Origin: JBBSAT01 sp046351235
GTDB lineage: Bacteria > Myxococcota_A > Polyangia > Polyangiales > Sandaracinaceae
Assembly: GCA_046351235.1 (NCBI GenBank)
Contig: JAXLYV010000010.1
Location: 1 to 64,000, forward strand
DNA: 64,000 nt
Direction of reading: 5' to 3'
Shown here piece after piece: positions 16,486 through 24,926 of this stretch; the first letter of the stretch is position 1, and each line of letters begins with the position of its first letter. Made by a program: the position numbers and the translations under genes. The notes beneath the pieces were generated by a model that was not told where the DNA came from, searched no databases, and worked only from the letters and a program-made list of their open reading frames with translations.

Positions 16486-17621
16486 TGCGTCTCGCGATCG
16501 AAGCCTTCGTCTCCGATGCGCCGAACGCCGACAAGGTCTCGACCTTCCTCGGCGCCCACAAGTTCCCGCTCATCGAGGGGCGCAACTGCACGTTCGTCTT
16601 CCGCGGCGAGGCGGACGCCGTGAACGTGCGTCACTGGATCTACGGCCTCGAGGCCTCGAACATCTGCGCGCGCGTGCCGGGCACGGACCTCTGGTACCTC
16701 GTGCTCGAGATCCCGCCGAAGTCGCGCGTCGAGTACAAGCTCGAGGTCATCCGCTCGGGCGGCAGCCAGTGGATCGAAGACCCGCTGAACCCGCACCGCG
16801 CGCGCGATCCCTTCGGCGCGAACTCGGTCGTGTACGGCGAGGGCTACACGGTCCCCGAGTGGACGCGGCACGATCCGATCTCGCGCTCGGGGCGCCTCGA
16901 GCCGTTCGGCTTCCACAGCCGTGCGCTCGGACGCGAGACGCACGGGCACCTCTATCTACCGGCGCGGTTCCGCAAATCGCGCCGCTATCCACTCCTCGTG
17001 GTGCACGACGGGCGCGACTACCTGAACTACGCGGGCATGAAGAACGTGCTCGACAACCTGATCCACCGGCTCGAAGTGCCGGACATGATCGTGGTCTTCA
17101 CGGACTCGAGCGATCGCCTGCGCGAGTACGCCGACGACGAGCGCCACGCGAAGTTCCTCACCGAGGAGCTCATCCCGGATCTCACGCGTCGCCTGCCGAT
17201 CCTCGATCGCCCGCAGGCGCGCTGCCTGATGGGCGCGAGCTTCGGCGGGGTGGCGTCGCTCTCGACCGCCGTGCGCTATCCGGGCTTCTACGGGCGCCTG
17301 CTCCTGCAGTCGGGCTCGTTCGCGTTCACCGACATCGGCCGCCGCAACCGCCGCGGCCCACTCTTCGATCGCGTCGTCGAGTTCATGAACCGCTTCCGCG
17401 AGAGCCCGACGGCGATGAGCGAGCGCGTCTTCGTGAGCTGCGGCGTCTACGAGTCGCTCATCTACGAGAACCGCTCGCTCGTGCCGCTGCTCGACGCGAC
17501 GGGCATGCAGGTGAAGTTCGTCGAGGCACGCGACGGGCACAACTGGGAGAACTGGCGCGATCGTCTCCGCGAAGGGATGAGCTGGCTCTTCCCCGGCCCG
17601 CTGATGATGGTCTACGAGTAG
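16485..17621 (+). CDS. Esterase-D/enterochelin-esterase-type alpha/beta hydrolase
   Basis: 378 residues. The N-terminal ~135 residues are beta-rich and resemble the E-set/CBM48-like module of Fes-type esterases (PLNPHRARDPFGANSVV). The C-terminal hydrolase (PF00756-like) has YPLLVVHDGRDYL, the nucleophile motif GASFGG near residue 250 and a catalytic His in DGHNWENW near 350. Such enzymes cleave siderophore or other esters and can be cytoplasmic; no signal peptide is visible here. It is coupled to the upstream amidotransferase-like gene by a one-base overlap, so the pair probably share a pathway. Substrate unknown. Confidence 0.85.
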   Translation: MRLAIEAFVSDAPNADKVSTFLGAHKFPLIEGRNCTFVFRGEADAVNVRHWIYGLEASNICARVPGTDLWYLVLEIPPKSRVEYKLEVIRSGGSQWIEDPLNPHRARDPFGANSVVYGEGYTVPEWTRHDPISRSGRLEPFGFHSRALGRETHGHLYLPARFRKSRRYPLLVVHDGRDYLNYAGMKNVLDNLIHRLEVPDMIVVFTDSSDRLREYADDERHAKFLTEELIPDLTRRLPILDRPQARCLMGASFGGVASLSTAVRYPGFYGRLLLQSGSFAFTDIGRRNRRGPLFDRVVEFMNRFRESPTAMSERVFVSCGVYESLIYENRSLVPLLDATGMQVKFVEARDGHNWENWRDRLREGMSWLFPGPLMMVYE

Positions 17622-17718
17622 CCGGCACGCCGAGGCACACGGCTCTCGCGCGGGATCCTCCCCGAACAGAGAGGCACCTCCGATTCAAGTGGACGCGGGA
17701 AAATGCCGTGAGCCATGG

Positions 17719-18126
17719 ATGAGTGTCATGCCCTGGAAGGTCGAGCCCGACGCGAGCCGAGGTCTCTTGCGCCTGCGGCTCGAGGGTGTGATCGGCGAAG
17801 CCGAGATGCAGGCGTTCGCGCTCGCACACGACCGGGGGGTCGACGCGTTCGCGGGGGCCGACTATCGCGTGTTCTGCGACATCCGCGGGCTCAAACCGCT
17901 GAGCCCGGGCTCGACCGAGCTCTTCGAGAAGGCCAAGCGCTACAGCGCCGCCCACGCCAACTTCCGCGGGAGCGCGGTGCTCACCGACAGCCCCCTCGCC
18001 GCGATGCAGCATCAGCGGACCAGCGTCTCGAGTGGCGTCATGTCGACCGAGCTCATCTCACAGGACGAGAGGGCCTGCCTCGAGCACCTCGAGCGGCTGC
18101 TCCGGAAGCGCTCTTCCCGGCCGTAA
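17719..18126 (+). CDS. STAS/SpoIIAA-like protein
   Basis: 135 residues. The alternation WKVEPDASRGLLRLRLEGVIGEAEMQAF, then a central YRVFCDIRGLKPL strand and a long C-terminal helical half, resembles the STAS/SEC14-like fold found in many myxobacterial single-domain proteins. The phosphorylatable Ser of true anti-anti-sigma factors is not obvious. An ATG at 17719 or 17728 could be the start. Role as a regulatory scaffold is inference. Confidence 0.65.
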   Translation: MSVMPWKVEPDASRGLLRLRLEGVIGEAEMQAFALAHDRGVDAFAGADYRVFCDIRGLKPLSPGSTELFEKAKRYSAAHANFRGSAVLTDSPLAAMQHQRTSVSSGVMSTELISQDERACLEHLERLLRKRSSRP

Positions 18127-18167
18127 CGCTTGAATTCCCGGCGAGCTTCGGGTGATCGTGCGCGGTC

Positions 18168-20384
18168 ATGAGCGCACCGACCGCGGCCGAGGGCTCCGAG
18201 AGCACCGGCACTCCCGAAGGCCTTCCCGACCTGTCCCTCGTCCCCGAGGAGACGCGCGACGCCGAGTGGGTGAAGCACTACTACCAGCGCGGTGTGCCGC
18301 AGCTGACGGTGCGGGCGGTCGTCACGGGCGGCTTGCTCGGCATGCTCATGAGCCTCGCGAACCTGTACACGACGCTCCACGTGGGCTGGTCGTTCGGTGT
18401 CGCCATCACGAGCGGCGTGCTCGCGTTCGCGATCTGGGGCGTGCTGGGCCGGATCCCGGGCCTGTCGCAGATGACGCTGCTCGAGAACAACTGCATGCAG
18501 TCGACGGCGAGCGCCGCCGGCTACTCGACGGGCGGCACGCTCGCGACGGCCGTCGGCGCGATGCTGCTCATCGGCGGCGACGACGAGCGCCTGGGCTGGC
18601 TCCCGGTGGGCGCCTGGGTGTTCCTCACCGGCGCGCTCGGCGTCTTCCTCGCGATCCCGATGAAGCGCCAGATGATCAACCAGGAGCAGCTGCCCTTCCC
18701 GTCCGGGATCGCGGCCGCGGCGACGCTGCGCTCGCTCTACGCGAAGGGTGCCGAGTCGGTGCTCGCGGCGCGCGCGCTCATCGGCTCGATGGTGGTCGGG
18801 GCGATCATCGCGTTCGTGCGCGACAAGCTCGGCTGGATCCCGGGCCTCGTGCCGTTCACGTTCCGCCTCTTCCGCGTCCGCGACACGCAGTTCACCGCCG
18901 ACATGATGATGGGCGTGGGCTTCGAGCCGAGCCTGCTCTTGATCGCGGCCGGCATGATCGTCGGCATCCGCGTGTGCACGTGGATGTTCATCGGCGCGCT
19001 CACGAACCTGACCGTGCTCATGCCTTACGCGCTCTCGCAGCCCGAGTGGCACGAGGAAGGAAAGACGTTCTACGGGCACGTCGAGACGATGTCGCTCGCG
19101 ACGAACTTCCCGCCCGGCCACACGGAGGTCGATCCGCATGCGATCGAGGCGGTCGTCCCGCAGCTGAACGCCGTGAGCGACACGGCCCCGATCGAGCTGC
19201 ACGCCTACGCGAACGCGCAGGAGCCCGAGGCGATGCACCTCGCGACCGAGCGCGCCCACGCGGTCCGCACGCAGCTCGAAGCGCACGGCGTCGCGTCGAG
19301 CCGCATCACGCTCGCCGAGCCGGAGGTGATCCACGCGCGCGACGGATCGCGACGCGTCCTCTACTACGTGGACGGACACCCGGTGACGCTGGGCGTGCGC
19401 ACGACGCGCTGGAGCCTCTGGTTCGGCACCGCGATGCTCGTGGCCTCCGGGCTGACGGCGTTCGCGCTCGGCTGGCGGACGATCCTGCGGGCGTTCCAGA
19501 AGCTGCGCGCGGGGCGGGCGGGCGCGAAGGAGGGCGCGAGCGACGCGATCGACGAGCTCGAGGTCCCGACGCGCTGGTTCGTGCTCGGGATGATCCCGAT
19601 CACGCTCGGTCTGGTGGCCCTCTGCTGGCTCTCGCTCTCGATCAACCCGATCCTCGGCGTCGTCTCGGTCGCACTCTCGTTCTTCATCTCGCTCGTCGCG
19701 TGCCGCGCGACCGGCGAGACCGACACGACCCCGATCGGCCCGCTCGGCAAGATCACGCAGTTCATCTACGCGGTGCTCGCGCCGGGCAACACGACCGTGA
19801 ACCTGATGACGGCCGGCATCACGTCGGGCGCGGCCGGCGCCTCGGCCGATCTGCTCACGGATCTGAAGAGCGGCTACCTGCTGGGCGCGAACCCGCGCCA
19901 GCAGTTCATCGCGCAGGCGACGGGCGTGATCTTCGGGACGCTCGCGGTCGTGCCGGCCTGGTACCTGATGGTGCCCGACCGCGCGACGCTCGACGCCATC
20001 AACTCGCCGGCGACGAGCATGTGGTACGCGGTCGCGATGGCGCTCTCGCAGGGCGTCGAGACGATCCCCGAGTCGGCGCGCATGGCGATCGTCGGCGGCG
20101 CCGTCATCGGCATCGTGATCGGGCTCTTGGAAGGCCTCGCGCCGAAGACGTGGAAGACGTGGATCCCGAGCTCGATGGGCCTCGGGCTCGCCTTCGTCCT
20201 CAACTTCCAGAACTCGTTCTCGTTCTTCATCGGCGCGGTGATCGCGTTCGTCTGGGCCAAGGCCCACAAGGCCTCGGCCGACCGCTACATCATCCCGGCT
20301 GCCTCCGGCGCGGTGGCCGGCGAGTCGATCACGGGCGCGGGCATCGCGATCTGGGACGCGCTCGTGGGCCTGCTGGGCGGCTGA
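18168..20384 (+). CDS. OPT-family oligopeptide transporter with OmpA-like insert
   Basis: 738 residues, close to the normal OPT length, with about 14 hydrophobic helices; imports oligopeptides or metal chelates. Family marks include the N-terminal TLHVGWSFGVAITSGV and the C-terminal LAFVLNFQNSFSFFIGA. Between helices, residues ~330-405 form a hydrophilic segment that reads like an OmpA C-terminal domain: IELHAYANAQ, then LATERAHAVRTQLEAHGV, then SRITLAEP and a final SRRVLYYV. In OmpA domains these are the GHTD, RA..V...L...G, RI and NRRV elements. The start has no Shine-Dalgarno. Downstream gene is convergent. Confidence 0.9.
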   Translation: MSAPTAAEGSESTGTPEGLPDLSLVPEETRDAEWVKHYYQRGVPQLTVRAVVTGGLLGMLMSLANLYTTLHVGWSFGVAITSGVLAFAIWGVLGRIPGLSQMTLLENNCMQSTASAAGYSTGGTLATAVGAMLLIGGDDERLGWLPVGAWVFLTGALGVFLAIPMKRQMINQEQLPFPSGIAAAATLRSLYAKGAESVLAARALIGSMVVGAIIAFVRDKLGWIPGLVPFTFRLFRVRDTQFTADMMMGVGFEPSLLLIAAGMIVGIRVCTWMFIGALTNLTVLMPYALSQPEWHEEGKTFYGHVETMSLATNFPPGHTEVDPHAIEAVVPQLNAVSDTAPIELHAYANAQEPEAMHLATERAHAVRTQLEAHGVASSRITLAEPEVIHARDGSRRVLYYVDGHPVTLGVRTTRWSLWFGTAMLVASGLTAFALGWRTILRAFQKLRAGRAGAKEGASDAIDELEVPTRWFVLGMIPITLGLVALCWLSLSINPILGVVSVALSFFISLVACRATGETDTTPIGPLGKITQFIYAVLAPGNTTVNLMTAGITSGAAGASADLLTDLKSGYLLGANPRQQFIAQATGVIFGTLAVVPAWYLMVPDRATLDAINSPATSMWYAVAMALSQGVETIPESARMAIVGGAVIGIVIGLLEGLAPKTWKTWIPSSMGLGLAFVLNFQNSFSFFIGAVIAFVWAKAHKASADRYIIPAASGAVAGESITGAGIAIWDALVGLLGG

Positions 20385-20489
20385 CGCCGATCCCGCCAGC
20401 GCGCGGGCGTCACGGCTCTGCGACGCTCGATCGCGTCGCACTCTCGTTCACGTGTGTCTCGTTTCCCTCGACGAGCGTGATCGACGCCG

Positions 20490-21320
20490 TCAGTCGCCCA
20501 CGAGCACCGGCCAGCGATCGTCCGAGGGCACGCGCGCCGCGGCGCGGATCAGGGCCTCGACGCGCGCCGCCCGATCCCGGTGGACGCGCACCGCGATGCG
20601 CGCCCCGCTCTGCCCGGGCCACGGCGCGCTCGTGCCGTCGGGCACGAAGCGGACGCCGTCGCGATCGGTGCGCAGGCCGCCGTCCGGATCGGCGACGGCG
20701 TCGTAGGCGCGACCGTTCCCGTCGTCGTTGGTGCCGAAGGGATCGGCGAACACGTCGGGCGGCGCGATCGCGAAGCAGAGCGGCGTGCCCGCGGCGTCCA
20801 CGCCGGCGAGGGCGACCCGCCAGCGCGAGAACGCGGCGAGCACGGCGCGCAGGCGGGCGAGGTCGAGACGCCGATCGAGGACGAGCGCATGCGGCGTCGG
20901 GCCGAGGAGCCAGTCGAAGTGCGCGGGGCCGCCGGGCCCGTTGTAGACGTCGACGAAACCCTCGCTCCATTCCCTCGGCGTCTCGCGCTCCAAGGTCTCC
21001 GTGAGGTGCGCGTCGTCCGTCGGGCCTCGCAGCGGGACGGGCGCGGCCTCGAGGCGCCACGCGCCCGCGGTCCCCACCACGAGCGCCGGGCGCAAGCACG
21101 GAACGGTCGCCGAGGGCGCGATCACGATGGGCTCCACGCCGAGCGAGGCGATGCCCCACGCGTCTCGCGGGGAAGGCGGCGAGGGCGGCACGGGCGAGGG
21201 CGACGAGGGCAGCGCCGACACGGCGGGCGGAGAAGGTGGTACGACCGGCGCCTCGCGCTCGCACCCCCCGAGGGCGAGCACGAGCACGAGCGCGGCGGCC
21301 GAGGCCCGGAGACGCGGCAT
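20490..21320 (-). CDS. Lipoprotein of unknown function
   Basis: 276 residues (six bases longer if the ATG at 21326 is used). The signal peptide ends LALGGC, followed by a Pro/Ser-rich linker. The rest has no recognised domain; it contains FVDVYNGPGGPAHFDWLLGP and a Gly/Asp segment (FGTNDDGNGRAYDA). It lies 43 bp after the minus-strand gene at 21364-22032, so the two are probably cotranscribed. Its stop context, TGACGGCGTCGA, is shared with two other minus-strand genes. Confidence 0.72.
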   Translation of the reverse strand: MPRLRASAAALVLVLALGGCEREAPVVPPSPPAVSALPSSPSPVPPSPPSPRDAWGIASLGVEPIVIAPSATVPCLRPALVVGTAGAWRLEAAPVPLRGPTDDAHLTETLERETPREWSEGFVDVYNGPGGPAHFDWLLGPTPHALVLDRRLDLARLRAVLAAFSRWRVALAGVDAAGTPLCFAIAPPDVFADPFGTNDDGNGRAYDAVADPDGGLRTDRDGVRFVPDGTSAPWPGQSGARIAVRVHRDRAARVEALIRAAARVPSDDRWPVLVGD

Positions 21321-21363
21321 GCGCATCCTGGCGATCAGCGCCGGCGACGGAGACCGAGCGCGA

Positions 21364-22032
21364 TCACGGCGAGCGCGAGAGCGTCTGCTCGAGGCTCGCC
21401 ACGATCGGATCGACGCGGAGCGGGTAGCGAGCGCCGTGATCGTCGACCCGCAGCGCGATGCGCCCGCGCACGACGTCCATGCGCGCGGGAACGCGCGCGC
21501 CCTCGGCGTCGCGCACGACGAGACCGGTGTAGACGAGGCGCTGGGGACCGCCCTCGAGCACGACGCGGTCGTCTCCTTCGAGCCGCGCGCGCAGCCCGCG
21601 CGCCTCGACCTCGAGCACGAGCTCGCCCGTGCCGCCCGGCCGATGCGCGAGGTCGACACCGTGCTCGAGCCCGCTCGGCAACGAGCGCCACCACTCCTCG
21701 ATGCCGGGCGCGCGCGTGGTGCGCACTTCGGGGCCGACGACGCGCGTGCGGCCCGCACCGATCGGGAGAACGTGCGCGCCGCGATGCACGCCGACGAGGC
21801 CGAGGCGCACCTCGTGGCCGCCGAGCGCGAGGTGCGCGCCCTCGGCCGAGACCCGCACGTCGGAGGCGGCAGGCCCGAGCAAGCGCGCGTGATCTCCGTG
21901 CCACGTGGCGGCATGCCGCGGATCGGTCGCCGCCGCGTCGCGCTCGAGCGCGAGCCGATCCGGTAGAGCCTGCGCCGAGACGAGGGACGAAGAGAGCGCG
22001 AGGAGAGGAAGAAGGAGGGCCCAACGACGCAT
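21364..22032 (-). CDS. Secreted protein resembling the N-terminal module of FG-GAP preproteins
   Basis: 222 residues with a classic signal peptide (RRWALLLPLLALSSSLVSAQA). The body is beta-rich and ends DDHGARYPLRVDPIVASLEQ, a motif usually seen at the end of the N-terminal region of large myxobacterial FG-GAP proteins, directly before the repeats. Here a stop follows ten residues later. It may be a stand-alone version or a truncated gene. First gene of a two-gene unit with the lipoprotein downstream. Confidence 0.7.
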   Translation of the reverse strand: MRRWALLLPLLALSSSLVSAQALPDRLALERDAAATDPRHAATWHGDHARLLGPAASDVRVSAEGAHLALGGHEVRLGLVGVHRGAHVLPIGAGRTRVVGPEVRTTRAPGIEEWWRSLPSGLEHGVDLAHRPGGTGELVLEVEARGLRARLEGDDRVVLEGGPQRLVYTGLVVRDAEGARVPARMDVVRGRIALRVDDHGARYPLRVDPIVASLEQTLSRSP

Positions 22033-22123
22033 GAGGCCAGGCTCGATGCTCGTGCGCTGGAGGTCAACGGAGACCGCTCTCACGGGAATCCGGGCCCGCC
22101 GCGCGGGCGCCCCGACGACGCGG

Positions 22124-22132
22124 TGATATAAG
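22124..22132 (+). promoter_or_regulatory. Extended -10 of the GlgA-like gene
   Basis: TGATATAAG, an extended -10 (TGnTATAAG), ends 9 nt before the ATG at 22142. No Shine-Dalgarno. Predicts a leader of about three bases or none. Confidence 0.5.
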
Positions 22133-22141
22133 GTGCGCCCC

Positions 22142-23623
22142 ATGGACATCGTCCTCGTCGCTTCCGAGATCGCTCCCTATGCCAAGACGACCCCTTCGGC
22201 CGAGGCGGTCGCTGCGCTCGCCAAGGCGCTGCGCACGCTCGGTCACAAGGTCACCGTCGTCGCGCCGCTCTGGGCGTCGATCGATCCGACGGCCCGCCAC
22301 CTCGGCCGGCGCCTCACGCGCATCGAGGTCGAGGGCACGCGCCTCGCGCTCTACGAGGGCCGCACCTCGGGCGGCGTGGACCTGCTCTTCCTCGGCCAAG
22401 AAGAGCTCTTCGCCGCCGGCATCACGGCGACCGACGAGTCGGAGGGGGCCGGCAAGCGCTGGGGCTTCTTCCTGCGCGGCGCGATGGAGCTCTTGCGCCG
22501 CCGCGAGAGCCGACCCGACGTGGTGCACGTGCACGAGTGGCAGACGGCGCCCCTCACGCTGATGCTGCGTGAGGATCGCGAGCTCTCGACGCTCGCGACC
22601 GTGCTCACGGTCTCGAGCATGGACTCGGTCGGGCGCTACGAGCGCGGCGCGCTCGCGCACTTCGGGCTCGCGCCGAGCTTCTTCTCGATCGACGGTGTCG
22701 AGTTCTTCGGAAAGATGTCGGCGCTGAAGGCGGGGCTCGTCGCGGCGGGGCGCATCGTGGTTCCGGGCCCCTCGTTCCTGCGGGCGTTCCTCGAGCGCGG
22801 CGGGGGCGGCGGCCTCGAGGGCGTGCTGAAGACGCGCGAGGGCGCGCTCGTCGGGATCGTCCCCGGCGTGGACGCGGCCGTCTTCAACTCGGCGACGGAT
22901 CCGCACCTGACGACGCGCTTCGATGCGATGGACGTCGGGGGCCAGGGCACCTTCGGCAAGATGCGCTGCAAGGCCGCGCTCCAGCAGGAGCTCGGGCTCA
23001 AGGTCGCGGGCGACGTGCCGCTCGCCGTGGTGCTGGGCGGCTCGGGGCCGCGCTCGGGCCTCGACAAGCTCGCCGACATCGCGCCCCAGCTCGTGCGCAA
23101 CGACGTGCAGCTCGCGATCATCGTCGACGACGCCGGGAGCACGTCGAGCGCGCGCCTCGCCGAGATCGCCGCGCGCTATCCCGATCGCGTCGCCGTGCGC
23201 ACGGCGCAGGGCAGCACCGACGATCACGCGCTCGCGCATCGCGCGCTCGGCGCTGCCGACCTGGCCATCGTGCCCGCGCTCGACGACGCGCGCACGACGC
23301 TCCAGATGGAAGCGCACCGCTACGCGACGTTGCCGATCGGCCGCCGCATCGGCCTCTTCGCCGACACGGTCGTGGACTGCGACGCGCAGCTGCGCTCGGG
23401 CGACGGCTTCTCGTTCGAGGAGGGCACGCCCGAGGCGCTGCTCGGCGCGATCCAGCGCGCGGTGGCGAGCTTCGGCCACGCGCCGGCCTTCCGCGCCGCG
23501 CAGGTGCGCGCGATCGGCGCCGACCACGGCTGGGAACGCCCCGCGCGCCTGCACGAGCGCGTGTACCGCCAGGTGATCGCGCAGATGGGCCCGCGCGAGA
23601 GCGCGCCGCCGCCGAGCGCGTGA
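22142..23623 (+). CDS. Glycogen-synthase-like (GT5) glycosyltransferase, degenerate motifs
   Basis: 493 residues, the normal GlgA length. The N-terminal MDIVLVASEIAPYAKT, the VVHVHEWQTAPL block and the IVPGVDAAVFN block follow GT5 order, and the C-terminal Rossmann half is present. The ADP-glucose loop K-T-G-G-L of true GlgA is replaced by KTTPSAEA. The C-terminal ...PSRxEPCGL... region, which holds catalytic Glu residues, reads IVPALDDARTTLQMEAHR. It may bind a different donor or be a non-catalytic regulator. No other glycogen genes adjoin it. Confidence 0.82.
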   Translation: MDIVLVASEIAPYAKTTPSAEAVAALAKALRTLGHKVTVVAPLWASIDPTARHLGRRLTRIEVEGTRLALYEGRTSGGVDLLFLGQEELFAAGITATDESEGAGKRWGFFLRGAMELLRRRESRPDVVHVHEWQTAPLTLMLREDRELSTLATVLTVSSMDSVGRYERGALAHFGLAPSFFSIDGVEFFGKMSALKAGLVAAGRIVVPGPSFLRAFLERGGGGGLEGVLKTREGALVGIVPGVDAAVFNSATDPHLTTRFDAMDVGGQGTFGKMRCKAALQQELGLKVAGDVPLAVVLGGSGPRSGLDKLADIAPQLVRNDVQLAIIVDDAGSTSSARLAEIAARYPDRVAVRTAQGSTDDHALAHRALGAADLAIVPALDDARTTLQMEAHRYATLPIGRRIGLFADTVVDCDAQLRSGDGFSFEEGTPEALLGAIQRAVASFGHAPAFRAAQVRAIGADHGWERPARLHERVYRQVIAQMGPRESAPPPSA

Positions 23624-23630
23624 GCACATC

Positions 23631-23660
23631 GAGCGCCGACGGCGTCGAGGTCGGGCGCTC
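23631..23660 (+). terminator. Hairpin after the GlgA-like gene
   Basis: GAGCGCC and GGCGCTC form a 7-bp stem around a 16-nt loop, starting 8 bp after the stop. No T-tract. Confidence 0.3.
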
Positions 23661-23763
23661 CGGCCGCGCCGCGTAGGTCGTCCGACCTCTCCAGCGAACG
23701 ACGCCCGCGCCGATCGCGAGAGCGCGGCGCGGGCCCGCGTCGAGCCGCCCGTTTCGAGGCAAG

Positions 23764-24867
23764 ATGCGCGCGATGCCGACGCCCCGAGGCCACGCCGTCG
23801 CCCCGCTCCTGCTCGCCGCCCAGCTCTCGATGTGCTTCGCCGTGCGATGTGGCGAGGGAAGCACGGCGTTCCACACCGAGCGCGGTGCCCAGCTCGTCGC
23901 CGACGCGCCCGACGGAGTCGTCGTTCGGCGCCCGGACCGCGATGGCTCGGCCATTCTCGCGTGGATCGACGAGCAGGGCGAGACCGTTCGTGAGGTCACG
24001 CTCGACTCGCCGAACGAGCGGGCCTTCCTCTTCGTCGAGGACCGAACGCCCGGGGCGCCGATCGTGCTCTCGGAGTGGAGCGGGCCACGCGAGCCCGACG
24101 ACATCCTGACGGCGCTCTGGTTCGTCGATCTCGACGGGACGTCCCATCGCGTCGCGCCACTCGAGACCGCGGGGCTCCGGTACCTCTCGACCCAAGCCAA
24201 CCTCGGGCTCCTGTATTTCGAGCACGAGGTGGTGGCCTACGGGCCCGAGGGAGCGCGCTTCCATCTCGCGCTCGACGCAGAGACGTGCTGTGACGTGAGC
24301 CTCGACCCTCACCAGATCTTGATCACGGGACAGGACGAATCGCTCCACGCCTTCGATGCGATGACGGGAGCGGAGCTTGCCGCCCCCAGTCGCGATGGAA
24401 CGCGAACGCTCCGCCGCACCGAGCACTTCGACTTCGACGTCAGCGCGACCGAGACGACCTCGGGATCTCGCCCGAACGTGCGCCGGCGCGACGGTGGCGC
24501 CGCGTGGACGACGAGCGCGAGCCCGTGGTGGGTCCTCGAGGACGGCGAGCACGTGATCTTGCCAGCCCGTGGCGGCGTGCTCGTCTACACGCGCGAAGGA
24601 GCCCTCGTTCGATCCCTCCCCGTCGCGGGCGACGTGACGGCCAGCTCTCCGACGATGGCTCGCTCCTGGATCGTCGATTCCGACGGCATCGCTGGAGACG
24701 TGTACGCGACGAACGTGGAGACGGGCGAGCGACGCCTCGTGACACGCACGCAGTCGGACACCCTCGATGCGTGTCAGGTCGCGCCGACCTGGACGGCGGA
24801 CGCGACGACGCACGGGATCGTCGTGCACGACCGCGGCTCGCTCTCGTTGTACCCGCTTCCCGACTGA
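23764..24867 (+). CDS. Hypothetical exported protein
   Basis: 367 residues (364 from the second ATG at 23773). The N-terminus has a hydrophobic stretch (APLLLAAQLSMCFAV) that may be a signal peptide, with a Cys in RCGEG. The body alternates short strands and loops of the type seen in beta-propellers (for example ALWFVDLDGTSHRVAPL and VYATNVETGERRLV). No catalytic motif is seen. Convergent with the FG-GAP gene and separated from it by a nested hairpin. Confidence 0.7.
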   Translation: MRAMPTPRGHAVAPLLLAAQLSMCFAVRCGEGSTAFHTERGAQLVADAPDGVVVRRPDRDGSAILAWIDEQGETVREVTLDSPNERAFLFVEDRTPGAPIVLSEWSGPREPDDILTALWFVDLDGTSHRVAPLETAGLRYLSTQANLGLLYFEHEVVAYGPEGARFHLALDAETCCDVSLDPHQILITGQDESLHAFDAMTGAELAAPSRDGTRTLRRTEHFDFDVSATETTSGSRPNVRRRDGGAAWTTSASPWWVLEDGEHVILPARGGVLVYTREGALVRSLPVAGDVTASSPTMARSWIVDSDGIAGDVYATNVETGERRLVTRTQSDTLDACQVAPTWTADATTHGIVVHDRGSLSLYPLPD

Positions 24868-24876
24868 ACGGTGGGC

Positions 24877-24918
24877 CCGGCGCGCCACGTCGATGCCGAG
24901 ACATCGCGAGCGCGCCGG
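24877..24918. terminator. Nested hairpin between convergent genes
   Basis: The outer 9-bp stem CCGGCGCGC / GCGCGCCGG encloses an inner CGATG/CATCG hairpin. It fills the spacer between two convergent genes and could end both transcripts. Confidence 0.5.
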
Positions 24919-24926
24919 AGGCGTCC

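Noticed and set aside
18152..21004. 950-codon ORF overlapping the OPT transporter
   Set aside because: Different frame from the clear transporter, low-complexity Arg-rich translation, no motif.
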